NCBI GenBank assembly: GCA_963739045.1
Contig: CAVTYY010000005.1
Span: 186,001 to 250,000 of the forward strand
From: Halobacillus_B sp963739045
Lineage (GTDB): Bacteria > Bacillota > Bacilli > Bacillales > Halobacillaceae
DNA: 64,000 nucleotides
Direction of reading: 5' to 3'
The notes beneath the pieces were generated by a model. It searched no databases. It saw nothing but the letters and a program-made list of their open reading frames with translations, and had not been told where the DNA came from. The translations under genes were made by a program, and so were the position numbers. Of the stretch, positions 16,536 through 24,199 are shown one piece after another. The first letter of the stretch is position 1; the number at the start of each line of letters is the position of its first letter.

Positions 16536-17111
16536 TTGGATAATGATTTTTCATCAAAAGAGGCTTTTCTAGAGACTATTTTTCATCAATATAACAATGA
16601 TATTTACCGACTATGCTTTACCTATGTTAAACGGAAAGAGGCTGCTGAAGATCTAACCCAGGAAATTTTCCTTAAATGTTATCAAAATTACGATAAATTT
16701 CAGAGCATGTCCTCGATTAAAACCTGGATTTACAGGATCGCGATTAACCACTGTAAGGATTTCTTGAAGAGCGGTTATTCCAAGTACATGATAATAAGTG
16801 AGAAAATTCTAAGGTTTGCAAAAGGGAAAACAAAAACCCCCGAGGACGCCGTGATTGAAAAGGATGAGTCTGCCCAAATAACGGATCAACTGTTAAACCT
16901 CCCAATAAAATATCGTGAAGTTATCGTTTTTTATTATTTTAAAGAATTGAAGATTAAAGAAATTGCCAGCTTGCTTGAGGTAAATGAAAATACAGTGAAG
17001 TCGAGATTGAAAAGAGCTAAAGAGCTTCTGAGAATCTCATTACCAAACGAAAAGGAGGGCACAGGTCATGGAGAAGGTATTAAGAGAAATGGCGAAGACT
17101 TCCTATGTTAA
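16536..17111 (+). CDS. ECF (extracytoplasmic function) RNA polymerase sigma factor
   Basis: A 191-residue sigma-70-family protein. Region 2 covers IFHQYNNDIYRLCFTYVKRKEAAEDLTQEIFLKCYQNY with the -10 recognition segment and the W of SSIKTWIYRIAINHCKD. Region 4 is a helix-turn-helix (LPIKYREVIVFYYFKELKIKEIASLLEVNENTVKSRLKRAKELL). There is no region 1 or 3, as in ECF factors. The TTG at 16536 is 7 bases after AGGAGG; the ATG at 16530 is only 1-2 bases from it. The next gene overlaps by 44 bases and encodes a membrane-anchored partner, the usual sigma/anti-sigma layout. Confidence 0.88.
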   Translation: MDNDFSSKEAFLETIFHQYNNDIYRLCFTYVKRKEAAEDLTQEIFLKCYQNYDKFQSMSSIKTWIYRIAINHCKDFLKSGYSKYMIISEKILRFAKGKTKTPEDAVIEKDESAQITDQLLNLPIKYREVIVFYYFKELKIKEIASLLEVNENTVKSRLKRAKELLRISLPNEKEGTGHGEGIKRNGEDFLC

Positions 17112-17772
17112 TGAACTAGAGTTATCGGAAACCCAGCAACGTAATATGCTGAAGGCGATCAAATCGAAAGGGAATCCCTTGAAATCTTCCTGGAAATTTC
17201 ATTGGTTTAAAAATTCCCTTGGCATAGTCGCTTGCTGTTTAGTTATCATAGGTTTAAACTTTTTAGACGTGGACCAGGTGGCGGTGAATAATCATTCTTC
17301 CTCTTCCTCAGATTTTCAAGAATTCAACTATGAAATTTTAAGTAAAGCTAAGGGAAATCTCCCAAATGATATGACGCTCCCCACCCCTTTTTTTAAAACT
17401 ATTGAACAGCCATATGTTAAGTATCAGCGGAATGGTATGAACATAGAAGATGTATCGATTAAATTTAGAGGTGAAAAGGACGTGCTTTTTGTTCATATTT
17501 CTTTGAGTGGCAGTTTGAAAGACATTGAGGCAGATACAACATCTAAGGCTGACTCTTACTCTTATGAAGACGGCACTAACTTACTATTGCTGCAAGACGA
17601 TAACAAGCCAGGGATAATCTACTTTGAGAAAGGAGATTATTTATATTCGTTTTCACTCCTTCCTATTAATAGAGAGAGTAATAAAAAAGCTGTTCACTAC
17701 ACAAAGGAACATTTAATAGAAATTCATCAAATGGCCAATCAAGTCATTACGCAGACAAACGACCGTTCGTAG
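17068..17772 (+). CDS. Probable membrane-bound anti-sigma factor
   Basis: A 234-residue protein. A short cytoplasmic N-terminus (residues 1-47) is followed by one membrane segment (SLGIVACCLVIIGLNFL, about residues 50-66) and an extracytoplasmic domain. This topology, together with the 44-base overlap with the ECF sigma gene, marks it as the cognate anti-sigma factor. No ZAS zinc motif (HxxxCxxC) is present. The outer domain is similar in layout to DUF4367-type domains but I cannot assign it firmly. AAAGGAGGGC precedes the ATG. It is expected to hold the sigma factor inactive until an envelope signal arrives. Confidence 0.75.
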   Translation: MEKVLREMAKTSYVNELELSETQQRNMLKAIKSKGNPLKSSWKFHWFKNSLGIVACCLVIIGLNFLDVDQVAVNNHSSSSSDFQEFNYEILSKAKGNLPNDMTLPTPFFKTIEQPYVKYQRNGMNIEDVSIKFRGEKDVLFVHISLSGSLKDIEADTTSKADSYSYEDGTNLLLLQDDNKPGIIYFEKGDYLYSFSLLPINRESNKKAVHYTKEHLIEIHQMANQVITQTNDRS

Positions 17773-17876
17773 TCCTGTTCGTTCTTGCAAATAAAAGTCC
17801 AATATTAAACGGAAGATGCTAAGAAGATTTATAGTGGCTGTAATCTAAGATCGAATTAAGAAAGGGGGAGGTCCAG

Positions 17877-18431
17877 TTGGCCATTCGATTTCTATTATCT
17901 TCAATCGGGGTTTTACTATTTTCAATATGCCTTTCCCTTTATTCATTGTATTCCCGGCTCAATCACACTTGGCTGGTTGCCCCGCCAAATTATATTCTAT
18001 TATCTTTTGCCATCGTCGCTTTTTTCTTAGGTTTAAAAGCGTTAAGAGATCAAGAAAGCATATTCTTTAAGTTGATGAGCTGGTTCTCCATCATTTTTTC
18101 TTGCTTGTTATCCACCATTCTCTTAGCAGCTCTCCTTTTTACTCTTTTTTTCCAAACTTCAGGAGGGCGGGACTTAATTCAAATCATTCATTCTCCTGAT
18201 GGAGCATATACCATAGAGTTATATCGCTGGGACGCTGGCGCAGCTGGGTCATTTGGAATAATGGGGGAAAAGAATGGGCCGCTTTGGTTTAAGAAGAGAA
18301 TCTACTATCAGCGGCATAAAGACCAAGTAGAGGCTGTATGGGAAAATAATCATACGGTGACGATTAATCACCATAGATTAAATCTCCAGAAAGGGGAAAC
18401 TTACGGGCTGAGTAACCGGGTGAAAAGGTAG
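17877..18431 (+). CDS. DUF5412-like membrane protein
   Basis: A 184-residue protein from a TTG start with GGGGGAGGT upstream. Three membrane segments (about residues 5-25, 37-55 and 65-91) precede a C-terminal outer domain with SPDGAYTIELYRWDAGAAGSFGIM and YYQRHKDQVEAVWENNHTVTINHHRL. That region matches the SPDGkYt...W.d..tV.INg pattern of DUF5412. It follows the sigma/anti-sigma pair by 104 bases and may belong to the same regulated unit. Function unknown. Confidence 0.65.
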   Translation: MAIRFLLSSIGVLLFSICLSLYSLYSRLNHTWLVAPPNYILLSFAIVAFFLGLKALRDQESIFFKLMSWFSIIFSCLLSTILLAALLFTLFFQTSGGRDLIQIIHSPDGAYTIELYRWDAGAAGSFGIMGEKNGPLWFKKRIYYQRHKDQVEAVWENNHTVTINHHRLNLQKGETYGLSNRVKR

Positions 18432-18447
18432 ATATTTTTAGATGGGT

Positions 18448-18475
18448 AACTTGCTCTGATTGAGCAGGTTCTTTT
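18448..18475 (+). terminator. Rho-independent terminator
   Basis: AACTTGCTC pairs with GAGCAGGTT around TGATT and is followed by CTTTTTG, shortly after the DUF5412-like gene. Confidence 0.8.
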
Positions 18476-18486
18476 TGTTGTGTTTG

Positions 18487-18540
18487 GGTTTATTTGCGGA
18501 AATCGACCCTCTATTCGCGAAAACGAGAATTCATCTTGCA
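18487..18540. repeat. Imperfect short tandem repeat
   Basis: Two diverged units of about 24 bases built around TATTTGCGGAAATCGACC and TATTCGCGAAAACGAGA. Similar TTCGCGAAAA units are common in intergenic DNA of bacilli. The remaining bases up to 18705 hold no gene I can support. Confidence 0.4.
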
Positions 18541-18705
18541 AAGCTCCTAGCATACACAAATAAAATTCGGATGAAGGCATGCGCCGAATTCGACAAGTAC
18601 ATAGCATCATTTCCCAGGAAATATTTATTATGACAAATTCTGACCAATTAATTTCAAGGCAGCCCATACGGGAACCATCCAATTTACAATTAACTGAGTG
18701 AGAAA

Positions 18706-19452
18706 TTATGTGAGAGATGTACCGAATATAGCTGCTTGCTGCTGATTATTTTGCGGAACAAATTTATTTCCGTCCCAGACTAACGTAGTTTGGATAAGTC
18801 CCAGACCATCCGCGCTGTATCTGCCTGCTACTCTCTGTATGGCAAAGAGTTCATACGTGCCGTTTCCTTGGAAATCAATAGGGTAGAGACGGTTGAGTTC
18901 GGATACCCATCCGCTGATTGGGGTAGTCAGCTTACCATTTTTATCATAAATCTCTGAAAGATATTCTTCTCCTCTGCCGCTCAAATCAATTAAGAATTTA
19001 AGTTGAAGAGTCTTGTTCACGACTTCTACTTGGTAGTGATCCTTATAAGTGACGGAATAAACAAACTCGCGATTAAATTGCTCATAGTTAAATAACAGCT
19101 GTGATTGGTTATCCTGAAAAGAATATGCGTAATAGTAAGCAAATCCACCGCTGCCTCCTGAATCTATACTAATTAAAATATCGTCTGCGTGATTGCCTGT
19201 AAGATCTCCCAAAAAGAGTCCCGGCTGATACCCTTCATTGGTTTTTAAAGGAACACTGTAAAACTGATTTGTCTTGCCATCCTGGATGACCAAAGTAATA
19301 TTTTTCGTGTAAGGACTGTCAGGGAACTTCTGACCGATTAAGTAAACGTAATCCTGAATATAGTCTCCGTTAACATCCCCTTGTTGGAAAGCAAGAATAT
19401 AAGAGGTACCGTTCATTTGCTGATCTCTTTGATTATATGGATAACCATACAT
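18706..19452 (-). CDS. VCBS/FG-GAP repeat-like protein
   Basis: A 248-residue protein with calcium-loop-like repeats characteristic of FG-GAP/VCBS beta-propeller blades: GDVNGDYIQDYVYLIGQK, GDLTGNHADDILISIDSGGSGG and DFQGNGTYELFAIQRVAG. Each is an acidic loop (D-x-N/T-G-x-x-x-D/E) followed by a strand. No signal peptide is seen. The start at 19452 has GGAGGG 8 bases upstream; a longer version from 19515 has no good site. Similar single-copy proteins are widespread in spore-formers without a proven function. Confidence 0.65.
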   Translation of the reverse strand: MYGYPYNQRDQQMNGTSYILAFQQGDVNGDYIQDYVYLIGQKFPDSPYTKNITLVIQDGKTNQFYSVPLKTNEGYQPGLFLGDLTGNHADDILISIDSGGSGGFAYYYAYSFQDNQSQLLFNYEQFNREFVYSVTYKDHYQVEVVNKTLQLKFLIDLSGRGEEYLSEIYDKNGKLTTPISGWVSELNRLYPIDFQGNGTYELFAIQRVAGRYSADGLGLIQTTLVWDGNKFVPQNNQQQAAIFGTSLT

Positions 19453-19620
19453 ATAAGGATCCCTCCGAGATTCGGGCAGCTTAACACAAACTTCCCGTTC
19501 ATAGTCATTTATCATATGCCCACTTGAGGGAGATTGGTGCTTATCCCACTACTTTTAGCAGAGGATGAATCCTGTTTTTATGTCCATGTAACCTTTTTGT
19601 CATTAATTTGTAAAAATTCA

Positions 19621-19647
19621 GTTTAAATACCGTTCTATTTAGGGAAT
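19621..19647 (+). promoter_or_regulatory. Possible sigma-B-like promoter
   Basis: GTTTAA-N15-GGGAAT, with a perfect -35 and a one-mismatch -10, about 180 bases upstream of the lipoprotein gene. The leader also holds a GGTGTG/CACACC inverted repeat near 19731-19750. Confidence 0.3.
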
Positions 19648-19830
19648 AAATTTTATACTGAGGCAGGTAGATTATGGGTGGATTGGAAAGAACGACATGC
19701 AATTATTTTTATATCCTGTGAGAAATAAAGGTGTGCAGATCACACACCGTATTTTATATGAAACCACCTTTAAGAGTTTTACTTCACTCAGAAGGAGTTA
19801 AACAAACTTTTCATTGTAAGGAGGGAAGTC

Positions 19831-20313
19831 GTGAATAAAAGAATAACAGGTTTGATCAGTCTATTAGCTGTTTTATTTGTCCTCTCGGCATGCAGTTCAG
19901 ACACGATTAAAGCAAGCACCAGTGATTTAAAGTACTCCTTTCATAATGAAAAAGTAAATAAAGAAGCTGGAAAACTTGATTTTAAACCAGAGCTGCCGGC
20001 AAAACTCCCATTTGACCCAAAAGATATATCTGCTGATTCGGCAGACGGAGTTTTGAGAATTCATATGAAGAATGAAGGTATTGGGTTTGTCGAGGTGCAG
20101 ATAGAAAAAACTGCGAAAAAAGAGAAGGTGGGAGATTTAACCAAAGCCTCTACTCCTGCAGGTCAGCAAGTGAAATATAGTCAGAATCCTAATGGGAAAA
20201 ACGTCTATTGGAAGAAAGATAATATATCCTATGCCATTACCAACCTATATAAGCGCGAAGCCGAATCTCTAACGAAAAAGCAGTTGCTCAAGATGGTTGA
20301 TCACTTTAACTAA
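19831..20313 (+). CDS. Uncharacterised lipoprotein
   Basis: A 160-residue protein with a type II signal peptide. The basic start MNKR is followed by a hydrophobic core and the lipobox LSAC, placing the lipidated Cys at residue 21. The mature part is small, basic and soluble, with IHMKNEGIGFVEVQIEKT and SYAITNLYKR as beta-rich stretches. It should be tethered to the outer face of the membrane. The GTG start has AAGGAGGG upstream. A bidirectional terminator follows. No function can be assigned. Confidence 0.75.
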   Translation: MNKRITGLISLLAVLFVLSACSSDTIKASTSDLKYSFHNEKVNKEAGKLDFKPELPAKLPFDPKDISADSADGVLRIHMKNEGIGFVEVQIEKTAKKEKVGDLTKASTPAGQQVKYSQNPNGKNVYWKKDNISYAITNLYKREAESLTKKQLLKMVDHFN

Positions 20314-20330
20314 ACGAAGCACGGAAAATC

Positions 20331-20369
20331 AAAAAACTCATGGTCAGAAAGCTGACCATGAGTTTTTTT
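20331..20369. terminator. Bidirectional terminator
   Basis: AAAAAACTCATGGTCAG pairs with CTGACCATGAGTTTTTT around AAAG, with A and T tracts on either side, between convergent genes. Confidence 0.92.
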
Positions 20370-20373
20370 AAAA

Positions 20374-20829
20374 TTATAGAGGTTGAAATCCTTCTTGCTC
20401 GAGAAAGTTTGCTGCTTCCTTGTACGTATTAAACGTCCCTTCTAAGTCCTCTCCTGCATAAACATTGTATCCGTCATCTTCTCTCATTAAGACAAGCGAT
20501 TGGTCATCGTCATTTAACCATTCTTCCAGAACAGGAGCTTTTTCAGCAGGTGAAAGGGATAACGATTCTATGGATGCCCGGATAATGGATCGAAGCTCAT
20601 CCGGATCAAAGTTCCGTATGTTAACCATTCCCCGGTTATCTGCAGCATATTGATCCAACTGTCCTCCATAGACAAAGCCGTTTCCATTGGGATGAAGGTG
20701 ATAGACCACGATCTTTTTTTCATAAAGACTTTCTTCAAAGTGAAAATTCAGTCGGCCGAGCGATATTTCTTTTTTGGTGAGTTCTTGAAAATCTTCTATA
20801 ATCGATAATTTTTCTTCAAATGTAAGCAT
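20374..20829 (-). CDS. Hypothetical cytoplasmic protein
   Basis: A 151-residue acidic protein without signal or membrane segments. The start MLTFEEKLSIIEDFQELTKKEIS has GGAGG 6 bases before 20829. The middle (KKIVVYHLHPNGNGFVYGG) and the C-terminus (YNVYAGEDLEGTFNTYKEAANFLEQEGF) look globular and alpha/beta. The acid-rich composition would fit a halotolerant host. I do not recognise the family with confidence. Confidence 0.6.
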   Translation of the reverse strand: MLTFEEKLSIIEDFQELTKKEISLGRLNFHFEESLYEKKIVVYHLHPNGNGFVYGGQLDQYAADNRGMVNIRNFDPDELRSIIRASIESLSLSPAEKAPVLEEWLNDDDQSLVLMREDDGYNVYAGEDLEGTFNTYKEAANFLEQEGFQPL

Positions 20830-21017
20830 AGACGCCTCCAACTTGTGTATTCGTCCGTTTATTATAGCATAGGGCAGGATGGCATAGATACAGCTATTGT
20901 TTTCCAACCTGCAGAGTGGTACAATAAGAGGGCGATGAGCTATTTGTGTAAGACGAAGTATATGCGATTAAGCTAAACGACGAATGTGGTCGTCGGTACA
21001 TTCGCGACAAAATATCG

Positions 21018-21049
21018 AAAGCTTTCCCTTTTTGAGGGAAGGCTTTTTT
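21018..21049 (+). terminator. Orphan terminator-like hairpin
   Basis: AAAGCTTTCCCT pairs (one bulge) with AGGGAAGGCTTT and is followed by TTTTTT. No plus-strand coding gene precedes it: 20908-21017 is free of genes, so it may end an unseen short RNA. Confidence 0.5.
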
Positions 21050-21099
21050 AATGATTAAATGATTTAAGTAGAGTATAGATAAATTTCAGCGGGATGAGG

Positions 21100-21240
21100 A
21101 TTTCTGCAGCGTGTCGAGGCTGCCAAGGCGCTTCCGCTTTTAAACATCTAGCTGGCGAGTCGCAGATCCACGCGGTTCTAAGTCATCGACTTCCAGAGGG
21201 GGAATAACGTCCCTCTTGCAGCCGCTGGCTTAGTCTGGAG
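21100..21240. repeat. Degenerate Bacillaceae-type intergenic repeat
   Basis: The stretch contains AAGGCGCTTCCGCTTTT, a hallmark of a dispersed intergenic repeat in bacilli, and a downstream ACGCGGTTCTAAG that recurs as ACGTGGTTCTAAG near 46691-46703. No open frame with a ribosome binding site is present. Confidence 0.4.
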
Positions 21241-21285
21241 GAGTTAAACGCTCTTAAATAAAACTTTCATTTGGTGGTGATTGGG

Positions 21286-21516
21286 TTGTACATAACGATT
21301 AAGGAAACTGCTGAATATTTGGAGATGCCGGAAGATTACATTGTGAGTCTTATTAGACAGAGGAAAATTAAAACGGTAGATGATGGGGAGCAGATTCTCA
21401 TCAACAAAGACCAATTCAGTAATCACTTTGAACAAATAGAAAAGTATCGGCAGTGGATTCAAGAGTACCTAAGTGAACCCATCCCTGAGGATCCAGACGT
21501 TAAAGACGAGGATTAA
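21286..21516 (+). CDS. Small helix-turn-helix (excisionase-like) protein
   Basis: A 76-residue protein. The N-terminus YITIKETAEYLEMPEDYIVSLIRQRKIKTVDDGEQILINKDQF is the MerR/excisionase-type winged helix found in HTH_17 proteins, followed by an acidic tail. I start it at TTG 21286, 5 bases after GGTGGTG, because the in-frame TTG and GTG codons at 21271-21277 are themselves in the ribosome binding site. No integrase or phage genes are nearby, so it is probably a stand-alone regulator rather than an excisionase. Confidence 0.68.
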   Translation: MYITIKETAEYLEMPEDYIVSLIRQRKIKTVDDGEQILINKDQFSNHFEQIEKYRQWIQEYLSEPIPEDPDVKDED

Positions 21517-21537
21517 TGATAGAAGAAATTTAATTAC

Positions 21538-21578
21538 CAGAAAACCCGAATCATTTATAAATGGTTCGGGTTTTCTGT
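21538..21578. terminator. Terminator of the AAAACCCGAA family
   Basis: CAGAAAACCCGAATCATT pairs with ATGGTTCGGGTTTTCTG with A and T tracts on both sides, between the convergent HTH and ridA genes. Confidence 0.88.
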
Positions 21579-21584
21579 GTTTGT

Positions 21585-21965
21585 TTATTCTTTTACCGCA
21601 ATAGCTTCAATTTCTACTTTTGCCCCTTTTGGAAGTTTTCCAACTTCTACAGCTGCGCGTGCTGGATAAGGTTCACTTAAGTAACTGGCATAGACTTCGT
21701 TCACGATGGAGAAATCATCCATCGAATCGAGGTAGATATTCGCTTTAGCAATATGTTGATAGGAAAGTCCAGCTTCCTGTAAAATCGCTCCGATGTTCTT
21801 CATCACCTGCTCGGTTTGTTCCTTCACATCATCAGACACAAAAGCCTGGGTTGAAGGATCTAACGGAATTTGTCCGGAGATAAAAATTAAATTTCCTACA
21901 TCAGCCGCTTGGGAGTATGGGCCAATGGCTGCTGGCGCCTTGTCTGTTGCAATGGGTTTAAACAT
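21585..21965 (-). CDS. ridA: RidA family reactive intermediate deaminase
   Basis: A 126-residue YjgF/YER057c/UK114 protein. PAAIGPYSQAADVGNLIFISGQIPLDP covers the signature, with GPYSQA and the strand leading to the active site. YPARAAVEVGKLPKGAKVEIEAIAVKE provides the Arg and the trimer-interface Glu needed for deaminase activity. It hydrolyses enamine/imine intermediates from PLP enzymes to the ketoacid and ammonia. GGAGGGAAA precedes the ATG. It is the last gene before the divergent ter operon. Confidence 0.93.
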   Translation of the reverse strand: MFKPIATDKAPAAIGPYSQAADVGNLIFISGQIPLDPSTQAFVSDDVKEQTEQVMKNIGAILQEAGLSYQHIAKANIYLDSMDDFSIVNEVYASYLSEPYPARAAVEVGKLPKGAKVEIEAIAVKE

Positions 21966-22064
21966 ATTTTTCCCTCCATTATGCAGATTTTAATCTATCC
22001 TATCATGAGCGGCGTTATTTTTCGAAAGGATGAAACAGATTTTCGGAAAAAATTTAGCGAATCT

Positions 22065-22090
22065 TGAAACCAAAACTCAACTTGTCCGTA
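22065..22090 (+). promoter_or_regulatory. ECF-sigma (SigW/SigM/SigX-type) promoter of the ter operon
   Basis: TGAAAC (22065-22070), exactly 16 bases, then CGTA (22087-22090). This is an exact match to the ECF promoter consensus of Bacillus. The homologous yceC operon of B. subtilis is known to be under sigma-W, sigma-M, sigma-X and sigma-B. The leader to the first start codon is about 150 bases. Confidence 0.8.
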
Positions 22091-22248
22091 TATTTAACTA
22101 TGAATCACAGATAGGAAATTGGTAATTAATAGAATAGTCTTACTTTCTAACTGTGATTCTTGGGATTTTAGCGGTGAATGGTGTATGATAATAGCAGAAT
22201 CTATCATATATTCTGTTCAAAAAATAAAAGATTAGAGGAGTGAAAGAT

Positions 22249-22851
22249 GTGGCAATTTCTTTACAAAAAGGGCAGCGGATTGATCTCACCAAAGGGAACG
22301 CAGGTCTATCAAAAATCATGGTGGGTCTTGGCTGGGACCCCGTTCAGTCGAAAGGCGGCGGGATATTAGGGAATTTATTCGGCTCTGGAGCTCCTGAGAT
22401 AGATTGTGATGCTTCTGTGCTTATGCTGGAAGATGATAAGTTTAAAGATAATAAGAGTTTAATATATTTTGGAAATCTAAATAGTAAAGACGGAAGCATT
22501 AAGCACACCGGGGATAACCTTACTGGTGAAGGAGAAGGCGATGACGAACAGATTCTTGTAGAACTGGATAAAGTTCCAGCTAGCGTGAATAAACTAGTAT
22601 TTGTCGTTAATATTTATGATGCGGTTAAGCGAAAGCAGGACTTTGGCATGATTAAGAATGCCTTCATTAGAGTGGTCGATAATGCCAACCGCAAAGAACT
22701 GCTTAAGTTTAATTTAACGGATAACTACGCTGGGAAAACGACTCTTGTTGTTTCTGAGATTTATCGTCAGGATAATGAATGGAAATTTGCAGCGATTGGC
22801 AATGGCACTAATGATCGCGGCTTAAAAGAGATCGTGCAGCACTACGCTTAA
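22249..22851 (+). CDS. TerD family protein, YceC-like
   Basis: A 200-residue TerD-domain protein, first gene of the stress operon. ISLQKGQRIDLTKGNAGLSKIMVGLGWD opens the fold, and HTGDNLTGEGEGDDEQI is the calcium-binding acidic loop. Unlike its two paralogues it has an insertion around KGGGILGNLFGSG before DCDASVLML, the same place where YceC-type members differ from YceD and YceE. The family binds Ca2+ and takes part in tellurite and envelope stress resistance. GTG 22249 is chosen because GAGGAG lies 8 bases upstream and the product then aligns with the starts of the paralogues. Confidence 0.9.
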   Translation: MAISLQKGQRIDLTKGNAGLSKIMVGLGWDPVQSKGGGILGNLFGSGAPEIDCDASVLMLEDDKFKDNKSLIYFGNLNSKDGSIKHTGDNLTGEGEGDDEQILVELDKVPASVNKLVFVVNIYDAVKRKQDFGMIKNAFIRVVDNANRKELLKFNLTDNYAGKTTLVVSEIYRQDNEWKFAAIGNGTNDRGLKEIVQHYA

Positions 22852-22879
22852 AACTATTATTTAAAAGGAGATGAAAGAA

Positions 22880-23461
22880 ATGGCAGTTTCATTATCAAAA
22901 GGTCAAAAGGTAGATTTAACAAAAACAAACCCTGGATTGTCTAAAGTAACCGTTGGACTGGGCTGGGATACGAACAAGTATGATGGTGGTCATGACTTTG
23001 ATTTGGATGCCAGTGTATTCTTGTTAAACGGTCAAGGAAAATGCGACTCAGACCGCGATTTTGTTTTCTATAATCAGCTGGAGGGCGGTAGTGGTTCCGT
23101 TGTACATACAGGGGACAACCGCACAGGTGAAGGCGATGGAGACGATGAGAAAATTGACATTTCTCTAGCAGATGTTCCTGCAAATACAGAGAAGATCGCT
23201 TTCGTAATTACGATTCACGAAGCGGAGGCACGCAGCCAAAACTTTGGACAGGTATCCAACGCGTTTGTTCGTGTGGTCAATAAAGAGTCAAATGAAGAAT
23301 TAATTCGTTACGATCTTGGGGAAGATTTTTCAATTGAAACCGCCATTATTGTGGGTGAGCTATATCGTCACGGCGGGGAATGGAAATTCTCTGCTGTAGG
23401 TTCTGGCTACCAAGGCGGACTTGCACGTATTGCAAGCGATTTTGGTTTAGAAATCGGCTAA
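22880..23461 (+). CDS. TerD family protein, YceD-like
   Basis: A 193-residue TerD protein, the length I recall for YceD. It contains AVSLSKGQKVDLTKTNPGL, the DFDLDASVFLLN calcium-site strand, FVFYNQ, HTGDNRTGEGDGDDE and the C-terminal YRHGGEWKFSAVGSGYQGGL. The first two Asp clusters and the GDDE loop form the paired Ca2+ sites known from TerD structures. AAAGGAG lies 9 bases before ATG 22880; the in-frame ATG at 22871 abuts the ribosome binding site. It lies 28 bases after the first terD. Confidence 0.93.
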   Translation: MAVSLSKGQKVDLTKTNPGLSKVTVGLGWDTNKYDGGHDFDLDASVFLLNGQGKCDSDRDFVFYNQLEGGSGSVVHTGDNRTGEGDGDDEKIDISLADVPANTEKIAFVITIHEAEARSQNFGQVSNAFVRVVNKESNEELIRYDLGEDFSIETAIIVGELYRHGGEWKFSAVGSGYQGGLARIASDFGLEIG

Positions 23462-23576
23462 TGCCAGCGGCAAGAGGGAGTGGATCCTTCTTGCTTTTCT
23501 TTTCACTTTTAACTATTTTACTTGCTGTGGAAAATCAGCACTTTAGCAGAACTAATAACTAAAGGAGGACTTTGAA

Positions 23577-24155
23577 GTGGTTGTTCAGTTATCAAAAGGT
23601 CAGCGAGTTGACTTAACAAAAACTAACCCAGGATTAACAAAGGCAGTTATCGGATTAGGCTGGGATATTAACAAATATCATGGCGGAGACGATTTTGATT
23701 TAGACGCCTCGGCCTTTCTAGTAAATGGACAAGGTAAATGTGAACACGATCAAGATTTTGTCTTTTATAACAATTTGGAACATCCAAGCGGCGGAGTCGT
23801 TCATACAGGGGATAACCGTACTGGCGAGGGAGAAGGAGACGACGAACAATTAGTTGTGGATTTCGGGAAAGTTCCTTCTCACGTTGATAAAATCGGGATC
23901 GCAGTGACTATCCACGATGCGGATGCACGAAGTCAGAATTTCGGCCAAGTATCCAATGCGTTTGTGAGACTTGTAGATGAATCAAGCAATGAAGAATTAT
24001 TACGATTTGACTTAGGAGAAGATTTCTCTATTGAAACAGCTGTCGTGATTTGCGAATTATACCGCAATCAAGGGGAATGGAAATTTAACGCTATCGGCAG
24101 CGGTTTTTCAGGAGGACTTGCATCCCTTTGCCGTAACTACGGGTTAGAGGTTTAA
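23577..24155 (+). CDS. TerD family protein, YceE-like
   Basis: A 192-residue TerD protein, closest to the preceding one: the two share QNFGQVSNAFVR and EDFSIETA. The acidic loops DFDLDASAFLVN and HTGDNRTGEGEGDDEQ are intact. The GTG start has AAAGGAGGA upstream. The 115-base gap before it contains no terminator, so it should be cotranscribed. Three TerD paralogues in a row probably assemble at the inner face of the membrane with TerC, as proposed for Ter systems. Confidence 0.93.
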   Translation: MVVQLSKGQRVDLTKTNPGLTKAVIGLGWDINKYHGGDDFDLDASAFLVNGQGKCEHDQDFVFYNNLEHPSGGVVHTGDNRTGEGEGDDEQLVVDFGKVPSHVDKIGIAVTIHDADARSQNFGQVSNAFVRLVDESSNEELLRFDLGEDFSIETAVVICELYRNQGEWKFNAIGSGFSGGLASLCRNYGLEV

Positions 24156-24199
24156 TCTGCGGTTACGGAGAGGGTTAATGAATTAGGAGGAATTACGCA

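Noticed and set aside
18401..18682. Minus-strand 93-codon frame after the DUF5412-like gene
   Set aside because: It runs through a terminator and a TTCGCGAAAA-type repeat and has no ribosome binding site.
22871..22879. Earlier ATG for the second terD
   Set aside because: It abuts the AAAGGAG ribosome binding site; the ATG at 22880 has normal spacing and matches the start of the paralogues.
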